Shown: in pieces, positions 16,633 through 24,727 of the stretch
Layout: every line of letters starts with the position of its first letter
Position numbering within the stretch: position 1 is the first letter of the stretch
Notes under the pieces: model-generated
The model's database searches: none
What the model was told of the DNA's origin: nothing
The model's input: only the letters and a program-made list of their open reading frames with translations
Source of the DNA: Methylobacterium sp. J-067
GTDB taxonomy: Bacteria; Pseudomonadota; Alphaproteobacteria; Rhizobiales; Beijerinckiaceae
NCBI RefSeq assembly: GCF_022829465.1
Contig: NZ_JAKSXZ010000133.1
Location: forward strand, 98,719-162,718
Length of the DNA: 64,000 bases
Direction of reading: 5' to 3'
Translations under genes and position numbers: made by a program

Positions 16633-17973
16633 CTACCGGTAATCGGTGGGCACGAGGCCGTAGCGGGCGATCTTGTCGTAGAGCGTCTTGCGCGGGGCGC
16701 CCAGCGCCTCGGCGGCGAGGCGCACGTCGCCGCCCGCGACGATCAACTCGTCGCGGATCAGGTCGCGCTCGAACCGCTCGACGCGCTCGGCCAGCGTCGG
16801 GGTCGGCACGGCCTCGGCCGCCTTGTCCTCCGGCGCGAAGCCCAGCGCGCAGCGCTCCGCGAAATGCCCGAGCTCGCGCACGTTGCCGGGCCAGGGGTGG
16901 CGCTGGAGATGGTCGCGCACCGCCCGCGTCACCGGGGGCGGCTCGCGGCCGAAGCGGGTCGCGGCCTTCGCCAGGAAGTGCTGGAACAGCAGCATCACGT
17001 CCTCCCGCCGGTCGCGCAGCGGCGGGATGGCGACCGTGATGACGTTCAGCCGGTGGTAGAGGTCATCGCGAAACGTGCCCTGAGCGGCTTCCAGGCCGAG
17101 ATCGACCTTGGTCGCGGCCACGACCCGCATGTCGATGGGGCGGACCTCGTTGGTGCCCAACGGCTCCACCGTCCGCTCCTGCAACACCCGCAGGAACTTC
17201 ACCTGAAGCGGCAGCGGCATGCTCTCGATCTCGTCGAGGAACAGCGTGCCGCCCTGCGCGTGCTCGATCCGTCCGATCCGGCGCTTGAGGGCCCCGGTGA
17301 AGGCGCCGGCCTCGTGGCCGAAGAGTTCGCTCTCCACCACGCTGTCGGGCAGGGCGCCGCAATTCATGGCGACGAAGTTGCGCTCGGCCCGGCGGCTCCA
17401 GCGGTGCAGGGCGCTCGCCACCACCTCCTTGCCGGAGCCGGTCTCCCCCAGGACCAGCACGTCCACATCCGCCGCCGCCACGTCGCGCACGAGGCGGCGC
17501 AGGCGCACGATCTCCGGCGAGAGGCCGAGGAAGGCGGGGTCCTCGTCGAGGGCCGCGTCGAGGCTCGCCCGCAGGCGGCGGTTCTCCACCACGAGCCGCC
17601 GCCGTTCCAGCGCCCGGCGCACCGAGGCGACGAGGGCGTCGGCCGGGTACGGCTTGGCGAGGAAATCCACCGCCCCGCCCCGCAGGGCCGCCACCGCCAT
17701 GGAGATGTCGCCGTGGCCGGTGATGAGGATCACCGGCAGGTCGGGGTCGATCCGGTGCAGCCGTTCGAGGAGGGCGCGCCCGTCCGCGCCGGGCAGGCGC
17801 ACGTCGGTCACCACCACGCCCGGCGCCTCCGCGAGGATCGCGGCCAGCGCCGATTCGGCATCCCCGAAGGTCTCGACGGCGAACCCGTCGAGTTCCAGGC
17901 TCTGCCGGTTGGCGCGGCGCACATCTTCCTCGTCGTCGATGAAGACGACGCGCTCCGCTCCGTCCCCGCTCAT
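16633..17973 (-). CDS. dctD: NtrC-family response regulator DctD
   Basis: This 446-residue protein has a receiver domain (acidic pocket FIDDEED, phospho-acceptor D57 in VVVTDVRLPG, K in LAKPYP), a sigma-54-activating AAA domain (Walker A GETGSGKE, GAFTGA loop in GHEAGAFTGALKRR, Walker B GGTLFLDEIESM) and a C-terminal Fis-type HTH (VRLAAEALGAPRKTLYDKIARYGL). It overlaps the dctB stop by four bases. With DctB and the sigma-54 promoter of dctA it forms a complete C4-dicarboxylate-responsive circuit. Confidence 0.95.
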   Translation of the reverse strand: MSGDGAERVVFIDDEEDVRRANRQSLELDGFAVETFGDAESALAAILAEAPGVVVTDVRLPGADGRALLERLHRIDPDLPVILITGHGDISMAVAALRGGAVDFLAKPYPADALVASVRRALERRRLVVENRRLRASLDAALDEDPAFLGLSPEIVRLRRLVRDVAAADVDVLVLGETGSGKEVVASALHRWSRRAERNFVAMNCGALPDSVVESELFGHEAGAFTGALKRRIGRIEHAQGGTLFLDEIESMPLPLQVKFLRVLQERTVEPLGTNEVRPIDMRVVAATKVDLGLEAAQGTFRDDLYHRLNVITVAIPPLRDRREDVMLLFQHFLAKAATRFGREPPPVTRAVRDHLQRHPWPGNVRELGHFAERCALGFAPEDKAAEAVPTPTLAERVERFERDLIRDELIVAGGDVRLAAEALGAPRKTLYDKIARYGLVPTDYR

Positions 17974-19787
17974 GCGCTCGCCTCCGTTTCCTCGGCGCGG
18001 CTCTCGGCCGGCGCCGCGCGCACCAGTTCCACCCGGAACACCGTGCCGCCGCCGGGGGCGTCTCGCACGCTCAGCGCGCCGCCGCACTCCTCGACGATGC
18101 CGCGGCTGATGGCGAGGCCGAGCCCCAGCCCATCCGCCTTGGTGGTGAAGAACGGCTCGAAGATCTGCCCCCGCGCCGCCTCCGGGATGCCCGGCCCGTC
18201 GTCGCGGACCTCGATGCCGACGCGCTCGCCCTCCGCCGCGACCGACACCGCGACCCGCCGGGACGGCCGCGCGGCCACGGCGTCGAGGGCGTTCTGGAGC
18301 AGGTTCACGAGCACCTGTTCCAGGCGGGACGCGTCGCCGATCACCGCGAGGTCGGGCACGGCCTCGACGGTGATCGGCGTGCCGTCGGCCTCGGCCCGCG
18401 CCGCCGCCACCTCGAGAGCGCCGCGCAGGAGCGCGTCCACCGGCACCGGCTCGCGGCGGCCGGAGGCGCGGCGGGCGAAGCCCTTCAGCTGGCGGGTCAG
18501 GCCGCCGATCCGGTCGGTGAGCCGCCCGATCGCCGCGACGTTCTCCGCCGCGTCCTGCACCCGGCCGCGCTCCATCAGCTTGCCGGTGTTGTCGGCATAG
18601 GAGCGGATCGCGGCGAGCGGCTGGTTGATCTCGTGCGCCATGCTCGCGGCGAACTGGCCCAGCGCGGCGAGGCGCCCCGCTTGGGCGAGTTCGCGGCCTA
18701 GCCGCTCGCGCTCGGCCATCTCCTCGCGCAGACGCCCGTTGGCGGCGCTGAGGGCGCGGGTCCGCTCCTCCACCCGCGCCTCCAACTCGGCCCTCCGCGC
18801 CGCCGACTCGGCGAGGCGGTTGCGGGTGCGGGCGCGGCGGGCGAGCCAGACGGTGAGGCCGAACCCGGCGAGGCCCGTCGCCAGCACGGCGATCAGTTGC
18901 GCCTGCGCCCGTTCCCGCGCCACCGCCTTGGGGATCGGCGTGAGGCTGTGGATGCGCCAGGGCGTGTCGCTCACGGGGGCGTCGCGCAGCAGGGCGAGCG
19001 TGGCGGGCTGCGCCCCCCGGCCGACCCGCACGAGGCCGTCCTGCGCCGGGAAGAGCGGCAGGAGGCTCAGCGGCGCATCGCCGAAATCCTGCGCCGCGCG
19101 GATTTCGGCCTCCGCCTCGGCATCGAGGGGGCGCAGGCTGCGCAGGCGCCAGGCCGGGTCGCTCGCCACCAGCACGATGCCGCGCGGATCGGTAACGAAC
19201 ACCGCCTCGGACGCCGCGCGCCACGCGGCCTCCACCCCGTCGAACTCGATCTTCACCACCACCACGCCGAGCCGGTCCCCGACGCGCCGCGAGAGGTAGA
19301 AGCCCGCCCGCCCGCTCACCGTGCCCAGCGCGAATTGCGAGCCGGAGCCCCCGGCCATGGCATCGCGGAAATACGGGCGGAACGCATAGTTGCGGCCCAC
19401 GAAGCCTCGCTCCTCGGTGGCGTTGCTCGCCGCGACCGTCAGGCCATCGGGGCGGATCACGTAGATCACCGCCGCCCCCGTCGCCGCTGCGATGGTCGCG
19501 AGGCGGGTGCTCACCCGCTGCGCGATCTCGGGGGCGGCGCCCTCGCGCAGGGCGTCGGCGATCTCGGGATCGGAGGCGAGGGCGAGGGGCAGGGCGGTCT
19601 GGCGCTGCATCTCCGCGTGCAGCGCCCCGGATTGGAGCGTCAGCGTCGCGCGGGCCTGCCGGGCGAGGTCGGCAAGGGCCGAGCGCTCGGCCGCCCGGCC
19701 TGCGAGCCACGCCGCCAGGACCATCGCTGCGAAGCCCAGGACGAGGGCCAGCACGCGCCCCGTCCCGGTGCTGCGAACGGCACTCAC
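17970..19787 (-). CDS. dctB: Sensor histidine kinase DctB
   Basis: This 605-residue kinase has a transmembrane helix near 12-28, a periplasmic double-Cache-like sensor (about 35-290, with the DctB-typical GFVGRNYAFRPYFRDAM and FYLSRRVGDRLGVVVVK), a second helix near 297-318, and a coiled coil. The HisKA phospho-acceptor is in MAHEINQPLAAIRSYADN, and the HATPase carries NLLQNALDA, DDGPGIP and GLGLAISRGIV. The family senses succinate, fumarate and malate. It is transcribed first, then dctD, and is divergent from dctA. Confidence 0.94.
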   Translation of the reverse strand: MSAVRSTGTGRVLALVLGFAAMVLAAWLAGRAAERSALADLARQARATLTLQSGALHAEMQRQTALPLALASDPEIADALREGAAPEIAQRVSTRLATIAAATGAAVIYVIRPDGLTVAASNATEERGFVGRNYAFRPYFRDAMAGGSGSQFALGTVSGRAGFYLSRRVGDRLGVVVVKIEFDGVEAAWRAASEAVFVTDPRGIVLVASDPAWRLRSLRPLDAEAEAEIRAAQDFGDAPLSLLPLFPAQDGLVRVGRGAQPATLALLRDAPVSDTPWRIHSLTPIPKAVARERAQAQLIAVLATGLAGFGLTVWLARRARTRNRLAESAARRAELEARVEERTRALSAANGRLREEMAERERLGRELAQAGRLAALGQFAASMAHEINQPLAAIRSYADNTGKLMERGRVQDAAENVAAIGRLTDRIGGLTRQLKGFARRASGRREPVPVDALLRGALEVAAARAEADGTPITVEAVPDLAVIGDASRLEQVLVNLLQNALDAVAARPSRRVAVSVAAEGERVGIEVRDDGPGIPEAARGQIFEPFFTTKADGLGLGLAISRGIVEECGGALSVRDAPGGGTVFRVELVRAAPAESRAEETEASA

Positions 19788-19803
19788 CGGAAAGTTCCCG
19801 GTG

Positions 19804-19824
19804 CGAAACCCCGGAAAGGTTTCG
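19804..19824. promoter_or_regulatory. Inverted repeat upstream of dctA, candidate DctD enhancer site
   Basis: CGAAACC (19804-19810) and GGTTTCG (19818-19824) are perfect 7-base arms around a 7-base spacer. The site lies about 110-130 bases upstream of the sigma-54 promoter, the usual place for an NtrC-type enhancer. Related GGAAA/TTTCC pieces follow up to 19860, possibly a second weaker site. Confidence 0.5.
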
Positions 19825-19932
19825 GGCCGCCCGTGCGGGATTTCGGAACGGGGGTTTCCGGCCCATCAGCCGTTCGTGCGGAAAACGCTGCCATCACAAT
19901 GGTTTATGAATTCCTTCCGCGCGTCCGGCGAA

Positions 19933-19949
19933 TGGCACAGCGGTTGCCA
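19933..19949 (+). promoter_or_regulatory. Sigma-54 promoter of dctA
   Basis: TGGCAC-AGCGG-TTGC matches the sigma-54 consensus TGGCAC-N5-TTGC exactly, with GG at -24 and GC at -12. Transcription would start near 19959, leaving a leader of about 128 bases before the dctA ATG. DctD encoded just upstream is the expected activator. Confidence 0.85.
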
Positions 19950-20086
19950 TTCCTCGGACGTAACGCAGTCCTGCCATCCGCGCATGACTGCCGCCCCCGG
20001 GGCCAAAAGCAAGTGCGACGGACGCCGCGGCATTCCACCGGGGCCCACCTGAGCGTCCCAATTCTCGTTCTGGAGGAAATGCCTCG

Positions 20087-21424
20087 ATGGTTGCCGTCCC
20101 GTCCCCGCTCACCGCGCCGCATCCGCCGGCCAAGCCGAAACCGTTCTACCGCACGCTGTACTTCCAGGTGCTGGTGGCTGTCGCGCTCGGCATCCTCACC
20201 GGCCATTTCTACCCGCAGCTCGGCGCGGACCTGAAGCCGCTTGGCGACGCCTTCATCAAGCTCGTGAAGATGATCATCGCCCCGGTGATCTTCCTCACCG
20301 TGGTCTCCGGCATCGCCGGCATGACCAATCTCGAGAAGGTCGGCCGGGTCGGCGGCAAGGCGCTGATCTACTTCCTCACCTTCTCGACGCTCGCCCTCAT
20401 CGTCGGCTTGATCGTCGCGAACGTGCTGCAGCCGGGCAACGGCCTGCACATCGATCCGAAGTCCCTCGATCCGAAGACGATCGCCACCTACGCCGGCAAG
20501 GCGAAGGAGCAGAGCATCGTCGAGTTCCTGATGAACATCATCCCCACGACGGCGGTCGGCGCCTTCGCGGGCGGCGAGATCCTTCAGGTGCTGTTCTTCT
20601 CGATCCTGTTCGGCTTCGGGCTGGCCTTCCTGGGCGAGCGCGGCAAGCCGGTGCTCGACATCGTCAAGGTGCTGTCGGAAGCCATCTTCGGCGTCGTCAA
20701 CATCATCATGAAGGTCGCGCCCCTCGGCGCCTTCGGCGCGATGGCCTTCACCATCGGCAAGTACGGCATCTCCTCGCTCGCCAACCTCGCCTACCTCGTC
20801 GGCGCGTTCTACCTGACCTCCGCGATCTTCGTGTTCGGCGTGCTCGGCCTCGTCGCCCGCTACAACGGCTTCTCGATCATCCGCCTCATCCGCTACATCA
20901 AGGAAGAGCTGCTCCTCGTCCTCGGCACCTCGTCGTCCGAGTCGGCGCTGCCCTCCCTGCTGGAGAAGATGGAGCGGGCCGGCTGCTCGAAGCCCGTCGT
21001 CGGCCTCGTGGTCCCCACCGGCTACTCGTTCAACCTCGACGGCACCAACATCTACATGACGATGGCCGCCCTGTTCATCGCCCAGGCGACGGACACCCCG
21101 CTGTCGCTCGGCGAGCAGGCGCTGCTCCTCCTCGTGGCGATGCTCTCCTCGAAGGGCGCGGCCGGCGTCACCGGCTCGGGCTTCATCACGCTTGCCGCGA
21201 CGCTCGCGGTGGTGCCCTCGGTGCCGGTGGTCGGCATGGCGCTCATCCTCGGCATCGACCGGTTCATGTCCGAGTGCCGCGCGCTGACGAACTTCATCGG
21301 CAACGCGGTCGCCTGCATCGTCGTCGCCCGCTGGGAGGGCGAGGTCGACGAGGCCAAGCTCGCCGCGACGCTGGGCAACAAGCCGGTTCCGGCCACCGCC
21401 CCGGTGATGCACGCGGCGGAGTAA
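20087..21424 (+). CDS. dctA: C4-dicarboxylate/H+ or Na+ symporter DctA
   Basis: This 445-residue inner-membrane protein belongs to the dicarboxylate/amino-acid:cation symporter (DAACS) family. It takes up succinate, fumarate and malate. Family signatures are VSGIAGMTNLEKVGRVGGKA near the N-terminus, the serine-rich LGTSSSESALPSLLEKME hairpin motif, VVPTGYSFNLDGTNIYMTMA, and SSKGAAGVTGSGFITLAATL. The start is ATG with GGAGG eight bases upstream. Regulation is by DctBD through the sigma-54 promoter. Confidence 0.95.
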   Translation: MVAVPSPLTAPHPPAKPKPFYRTLYFQVLVAVALGILTGHFYPQLGADLKPLGDAFIKLVKMIIAPVIFLTVVSGIAGMTNLEKVGRVGGKALIYFLTFSTLALIVGLIVANVLQPGNGLHIDPKSLDPKTIATYAGKAKEQSIVEFLMNIIPTTAVGAFAGGEILQVLFFSILFGFGLAFLGERGKPVLDIVKVLSEAIFGVVNIIMKVAPLGAFGAMAFTIGKYGISSLANLAYLVGAFYLTSAIFVFGVLGLVARYNGFSIIRLIRYIKEELLLVLGTSSSESALPSLLEKMERAGCSKPVVGLVVPTGYSFNLDGTNIYMTMAALFIAQATDTPLSLGEQALLLLVAMLSSKGAAGVTGSGFITLAATLAVVPSVPVVGMALILGIDRFMSECRALTNFIGNAVACIVVARWEGEVDEAKLAATLGNKPVPATAPVMHAAE

Positions 21425-21453
21425 GCCCCGCCCGCCAGGACCCGCCCGACCCG

Positions 21454-21483
21454 ATCCGCCCCGGCCCCGCCGGGGCGGATTTC
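21454..21483. terminator. Hairpin terminator between dctA and the BON gene
   Basis: A perfect 9-base stem (ATCCGCCCC, 9-base loop, GGGGCGGAT) lies 30 bases after the dctA stop and is followed by TTTCGTT. It can serve both convergent genes; the U-tract is short, so termination may be partial. Confidence 0.7.
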
Positions 21484-21491
21484 GTTCGCGC

Positions 21492-21926
21492 TCACGCCAC
21501 GTCGATCAGGTTGATGAGGCCGAGGAGGCCCGGAATCGTCGCCACGGCGGCCTGCGCCTCGCTCTTCTGGGACGGCCCCGCCACCGTGCCGGTGAGCGTG
21601 ATCCAGCCCTCCCGCGCCTTCACGCGGATCGCGTCCGGCGGCAGCGTCATGGTCCAGCGGAGGACCAGGTCGGCGCGGCGGGCAAGGTCTTCGTCGCGGG
21701 GGCGCTGCGCGGCCGGGAGGCGCACCGCCACCTGAACCACCACGCCGCGCACGCCGCAGACCCCGCGGGCGGCGGCCTCGGCGGCCTCCCGCGCGGCGTA
21801 GCGCGCCACGTGGCCGGTGAGGGTGACGATGCCGTCATCCACGGCGACGCCGACCTGGGGGGCGTCGATGCGCGGGTCGGACGCGAGCGCGTCGATCACC
21901 GCCTGCCTCACGGCGCGGTCGGTCAT
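21492..21926 (-). CDS. Double BON-domain protein
   Basis: This 144-residue protein consists of two BON (OsmY-like) domains. The first runs from VRQAVIDALASDP with DDGIVTLTGHVARYAAREAAEAAARGVCGVRGVV, the second from LVLRWTMTLP with AREGWITLTGTVAGPSQKSEAQAAV. No signal peptide is visible, unlike OsmY, so it may act in the cytoplasm. BON domains are linked to envelope stress and lipid interaction. It converges on dctA. Confidence 0.85.
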   Translation of the reverse strand: MTDRAVRQAVIDALASDPRIDAPQVGVAVDDGIVTLTGHVARYAAREAAEAAARGVCGVRGVVVQVAVRLPAAQRPRDEDLARRADLVLRWTMTLPPDAIRVKAREGWITLTGTVAGPSQKSEAQAAVATIPGLLGLINLIDVA

Positions 21927-22013
21927 GGATCCACTCCCTGCGGGGCCAAAGCCCAGGCTTGCCCGGCTGCGGGAGGGAGCGCCTTGATCCAGCGCAAAGC
22001 GCGCTGGGGATGT

Positions 22014-22256
22014 TCAGGAGACCAGCAGAGCCGCCGATTCCATCATCCGCCGCACCACCGCCTCGCGGCGGGCCTGGGCGAGGACGAGCCGGGCCGCCTT
22101 GCGCGCGTTCGCCGCCCGCTGCGCGGCGCCGGGGCAGCCATCCCGCAGGGCGCGGACGGCCAGCTTGCGAAACCAGTTCGCGTTGGCGCGGGCGATCGCG
22201 CGGCGTTCGGCAAAGCCGTTCGCCCTGGACGGCGCTGCCTCAGCGAGGCTCGACAT
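22014..22256 (-). CDS. Small basic hypothetical protein
   Basis: This 80-residue protein has the ATG at 22256 preferred because GGGGAG lies about eight bases upstream; the frame is open a little further. It is rich in Arg and Ala (RAIARANANWFRKLAVRALR, then NARKAARLVLAQARREAVVR) and is probably all helical. No family is recognised. It sits alone between the BON gene and the GlcG-like gene. Confidence 0.45.
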   Translation of the reverse strand: MSSLAEAAPSRANGFAERRAIARANANWFRKLAVRALRDGCPGAAQRAANARKAARLVLAQARREAVVRRMMESAALLVS

Positions 22257-22683
22257 GACGGTGACTCCCCATACGCTTCCCGTGCGGTGCTTGCCTGCCG
22301 CCGTCCGACTCACGGGAATACGCTATACGAACCATCTACCCCATGATCTTGCGGATTCAAAGCAGCAAAATCGAACTCAGTAATCAGCATGTACGCACAG
22401 GTTCAGCATTGGGTTCCGTGAGCGCTCACGGCCACGACTTGGTTGACGGACATGGTGGACGAGACTTCACCGGATTAACGCCGAAACGGCGGTATTCATC
22501 CCTGCGGCATAAGGTTTCTGCCGCGTCGCCGCCTTGCGGGAATCTGCGGATCACTTGCGTCAAGCTGAGATTCGACGGGGCTTCGGCCGAAGGAGACGGC
22601 GGGGCAAGCCCCGGCCTCACCTCTGCGTTGTCGAGCGTGAGAGCGTCCGATAGCCTCGCCGGCCCCATCAGAAGGAGAACGCC
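22257..22683. promoter_or_regulatory. Intergenic region with a perfect GTGAGC/GCTCAC palindrome
   Basis: No gene is supported in these 427 bases. The perfect 12-base palindrome GTGAGCGCTCAC is at 22418-22429, about 255 bases upstream of the GlcG-like gene. Its core equals the symmetric operator core bound by several LacI-family repressors. GAAGGAGAAC directly before the ATG at 22684 is the ribosome-binding site. Confidence 0.45.
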
Positions 22684-23118
22684 ATGCACGTCACCATCGA
22701 CCAGGCCCTCACGGCCATCCGGGCCGCCGAGGCGAAGGCGAAGGACCTCGGGACGCAGATGTGCATCGCTGTGGTGGATTCGGGCGGCAACCTGAAGGCC
22801 TTCCACCGGATGGACGATGCCTGGGTCGGCTCCATCGACATCGCGCAGAAGAAGGCCAAGACCTCGGTCTTCTTCGGCATGATGACCGGCCAGATCGGGC
22901 AGCTCTCGCAGCCCGGCGGCCCGCTCTACGGCATCGAGCATTCGAACGACGGGCTCATCACCTTCCCCGGCGGCATCCCGATCGTCGATTCGGAGGGCGT
23001 GATGTCCGGGGCGATCGGCGTCAGCGGCTCCACCGTCGAGAACGACCACGCCGTCGCGGAGGCCGGCGCCCGCTCCATCGGGCAGACCGAACTGCCGGCC
23101 CATCCCTGGCGCACCTGA
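22684..23118 (+). CDS. GlcG/HbpS-family (DUF336) haem-degrading-like protein
   Basis: This 144-residue single-domain protein belongs to the GlcG/HbpS family. It shows LTAIRAAEAKAKDLGTQMCIAVVDSGGNLKAFHRMDDA at the start and the glycine-rich GGIPIVDSEGVMSGAIGVSG with ENDHAVAEAG at the end. Family members bind haem or cobalamin, or occur in glycolate operons, and form oligomers. The start has a strong GAAGGAG. The gene is alone, converging on the MFS pump. Its substrate is unknown. Confidence 0.88.
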   Translation: MHVTIDQALTAIRAAEAKAKDLGTQMCIAVVDSGGNLKAFHRMDDAWVGSIDIAQKKAKTSVFFGMMTGQIGQLSQPGGPLYGIEHSNDGLITFPGGIPIVDSEGVMSGAIGVSGSTVENDHAVAEAGARSIGQTELPAHPWRT

Positions 23119-23130
23119 CCGGGATTCGGT

Positions 23131-23162
23131 CCCCCCTCCTCGTCATCCTGGGGGGAGGGGGG
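23131..23162. terminator. Hairpin between convergent GlcG-like and MFS genes
   Basis: CCCCCCTCC (23131-23139) and GGAGGGGGG (23154-23162) form a 9-base inverted repeat in the short convergent gap. No U-tract follows on either strand, so it may only slow polymerase or block read-through with Rho. Confidence 0.4.
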
Positions 23163-23180
23163 CGCCGTCCCTGGAAAGCC

Positions 23181-24449
23181 TTACCGCGCGGGCCTGATGC
23201 GCGGCAGGAACGCCGCCAGCAGGCCGATGGCCGGCAGGAAGGCGCAGAGGCGATAGACGAAATCGATGCTCGTGTGGTCGGCGACCTCGCCCAGCACCGC
23301 CGCCCCGAGCCCGCCCATCCCGAAGGACAGACCGAAGAACAGGCCGCCCACCAGCCCGACGCGGCCGGGCAGCAATTCCTGCGCGTAGACGAGGATCGCG
23401 GGCATGGCCGAGGCCAGGATCATCCCGATCGGCACCGTCAGGGCCACGGTCGCCCAGAACCCGGCATAGGGCAGGGCCAGGGTGAAGGGCAGGACGCCGA
23501 GGATCGAGCCCCAGATCACCGCCTTGCGGCCGATCCGGTCGCCCACCGGGCCGCCGACCAGGGTGCCCGTCGCCACCGAGCCGAGGAACACGAACAGGCA
23601 GAGCTGCGAAGTCTGCACCGAGACGTGGAAGCGGTCGATCAAGTAGAACGTGTAGTACGAGTTGAAGCTCGCCATGTAGAAGAATTTGGAGAAGATCAGC
23701 ACGATCAGGATCCCGATCGTCCCGACGATCTTGCCCCGGCCGAGGGTCTGCAGGGCCGCGCCGGCCTTGGCGCCGCGCTTGCCCGCCGCGAGCCGCGCCC
23801 GGTACCAGCGCCCGACCCAGGCCAGCACGCCGATGCCGGCCAGGGCCGCGAGGGAAAACCAGATCACGCTGTGCTGGCCGTTCGGCACCACGATGAAGGC
23901 GGCGAGCAGCGGTCCGAGGGCCTGCCCCGTGTTGCCGCCGACCTGGAACACCGATTGCGCCAGCCCGTAGCGCCCGCCGGAGGCCGCCCGCGCCATGCGC
24001 GAGGATTCGGGGTGGAACACCGACGAGCCCATGCCGACGAGCCCGGCGGCGACCAGCAGCGCGGCGTAGGACCACGCGCTCGCGAGCAGCACGATGCCCA
24101 GCAGCGAGCAGGCCATCCCCACGGTGAGGGAGAACGGGCTCGGGCGCTTGTCGGTGCAGTAGCCGACCACCGGCTGGAGCAGCGACGACGTCAGCTGGAA
24201 GGTGAGGGTGATGAGACCGATCTGCCCGAAATCCAGCGCGAAGCTGTTTTTCAAGAGCGGGTACATCGCCGGCACGAGGGATTGGATCAGGTCGTTCAGC
24301 AGGTGCGAGAGGCTGAGCGCGGCGAGGATGCCGTAGGTCGTCATCTCGGCGCGGACCGGGCTCGGCGGCGACACCGCCGGCGAAGCCCCGTCGATCGCCG
24401 CCACCGGCCCCGCAGCCGCCAGCGCGTCCTCGACCCTGTGCGCGTCCAT
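23181..24449 (-). CDS. Fosmidomycin-resistance-type (Fsr) MFS exporter
   Basis: This 422-residue protein has twelve predicted membrane segments and belongs to the Fsr branch of the major facilitator superfamily. Markers are LSLSHLLNDLIQSLVPAMYP in helix 1, the loop YCTDKRPSPFSL, the helix 4-5 signature GMGSSVFHPESSRMAR, and QVGGNTGQALGPLLAAF. Relatives pump fosmidomycin and other small compounds. A polar 35-residue N-terminal tail precedes helix 1, so the true start might be the in-frame ATG near MTTYGIL. It is divergent from oxlT. Confidence 0.88.
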   Translation of the reverse strand: MDAHRVEDALAAAGPVAAIDGASPAVSPPSPVRAEMTTYGILAALSLSHLLNDLIQSLVPAMYPLLKNSFALDFGQIGLITLTFQLTSSLLQPVVGYCTDKRPSPFSLTVGMACSLLGIVLLASAWSYAALLVAAGLVGMGSSVFHPESSRMARAASGGRYGLAQSVFQVGGNTGQALGPLLAAFIVVPNGQHSVIWFSLAALAGIGVLAWVGRWYRARLAAGKRGAKAGAALQTLGRGKIVGTIGILIVLIFSKFFYMASFNSYYTFYLIDRFHVSVQTSQLCLFVFLGSVATGTLVGGPVGDRIGRKAVIWGSILGVLPFTLALPYAGFWATVALTVPIGMILASAMPAILVYAQELLPGRVGLVGGLFFGLSFGMGGLGAAVLGEVADHTSIDFVYRLCAFLPAIGLLAAFLPRIRPAR

Positions 24450-24683
24450 CTCGCGAACGTCCTTCTTGCGTCCAACCCCCGTGCGCGCGGTTTATGCGCC
24501 GGTCGTTTCGGCCCCGCTACACCCGATGGCGCAGGGCGGGTTTGCTTTCCGCTTCTGTTGCAACGCACACAAAGCCTGCCGCACCGCCGTTCAAATTTTT
24601 CAAAGCGGACACCAAATATTTTGCCGCTCTACAATCGAACATCTGCCGCACTGGCATATTGTATCGTTTATTTACTGCTTTAG

Positions 24684-24708
24684 AACCTGAACCCTTAGCA
24701 TTCAGGTT
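24684..24708 (+). promoter_or_regulatory. Inverted repeat just upstream of oxlT ribosome-binding site
   Basis: AACCTGAA (24684-24691) and TTCAGGTT (24701-24708) are perfect 8-base arms around nine bases. The repeat ends a few bases before AGGAG and 19 bases before the ATG at 24728. It could be a repressor operator or an mRNA hairpin that controls translation. Confidence 0.5.
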
Positions 24709-24727
24709 GCATAGGAGCCTGCCTTAC

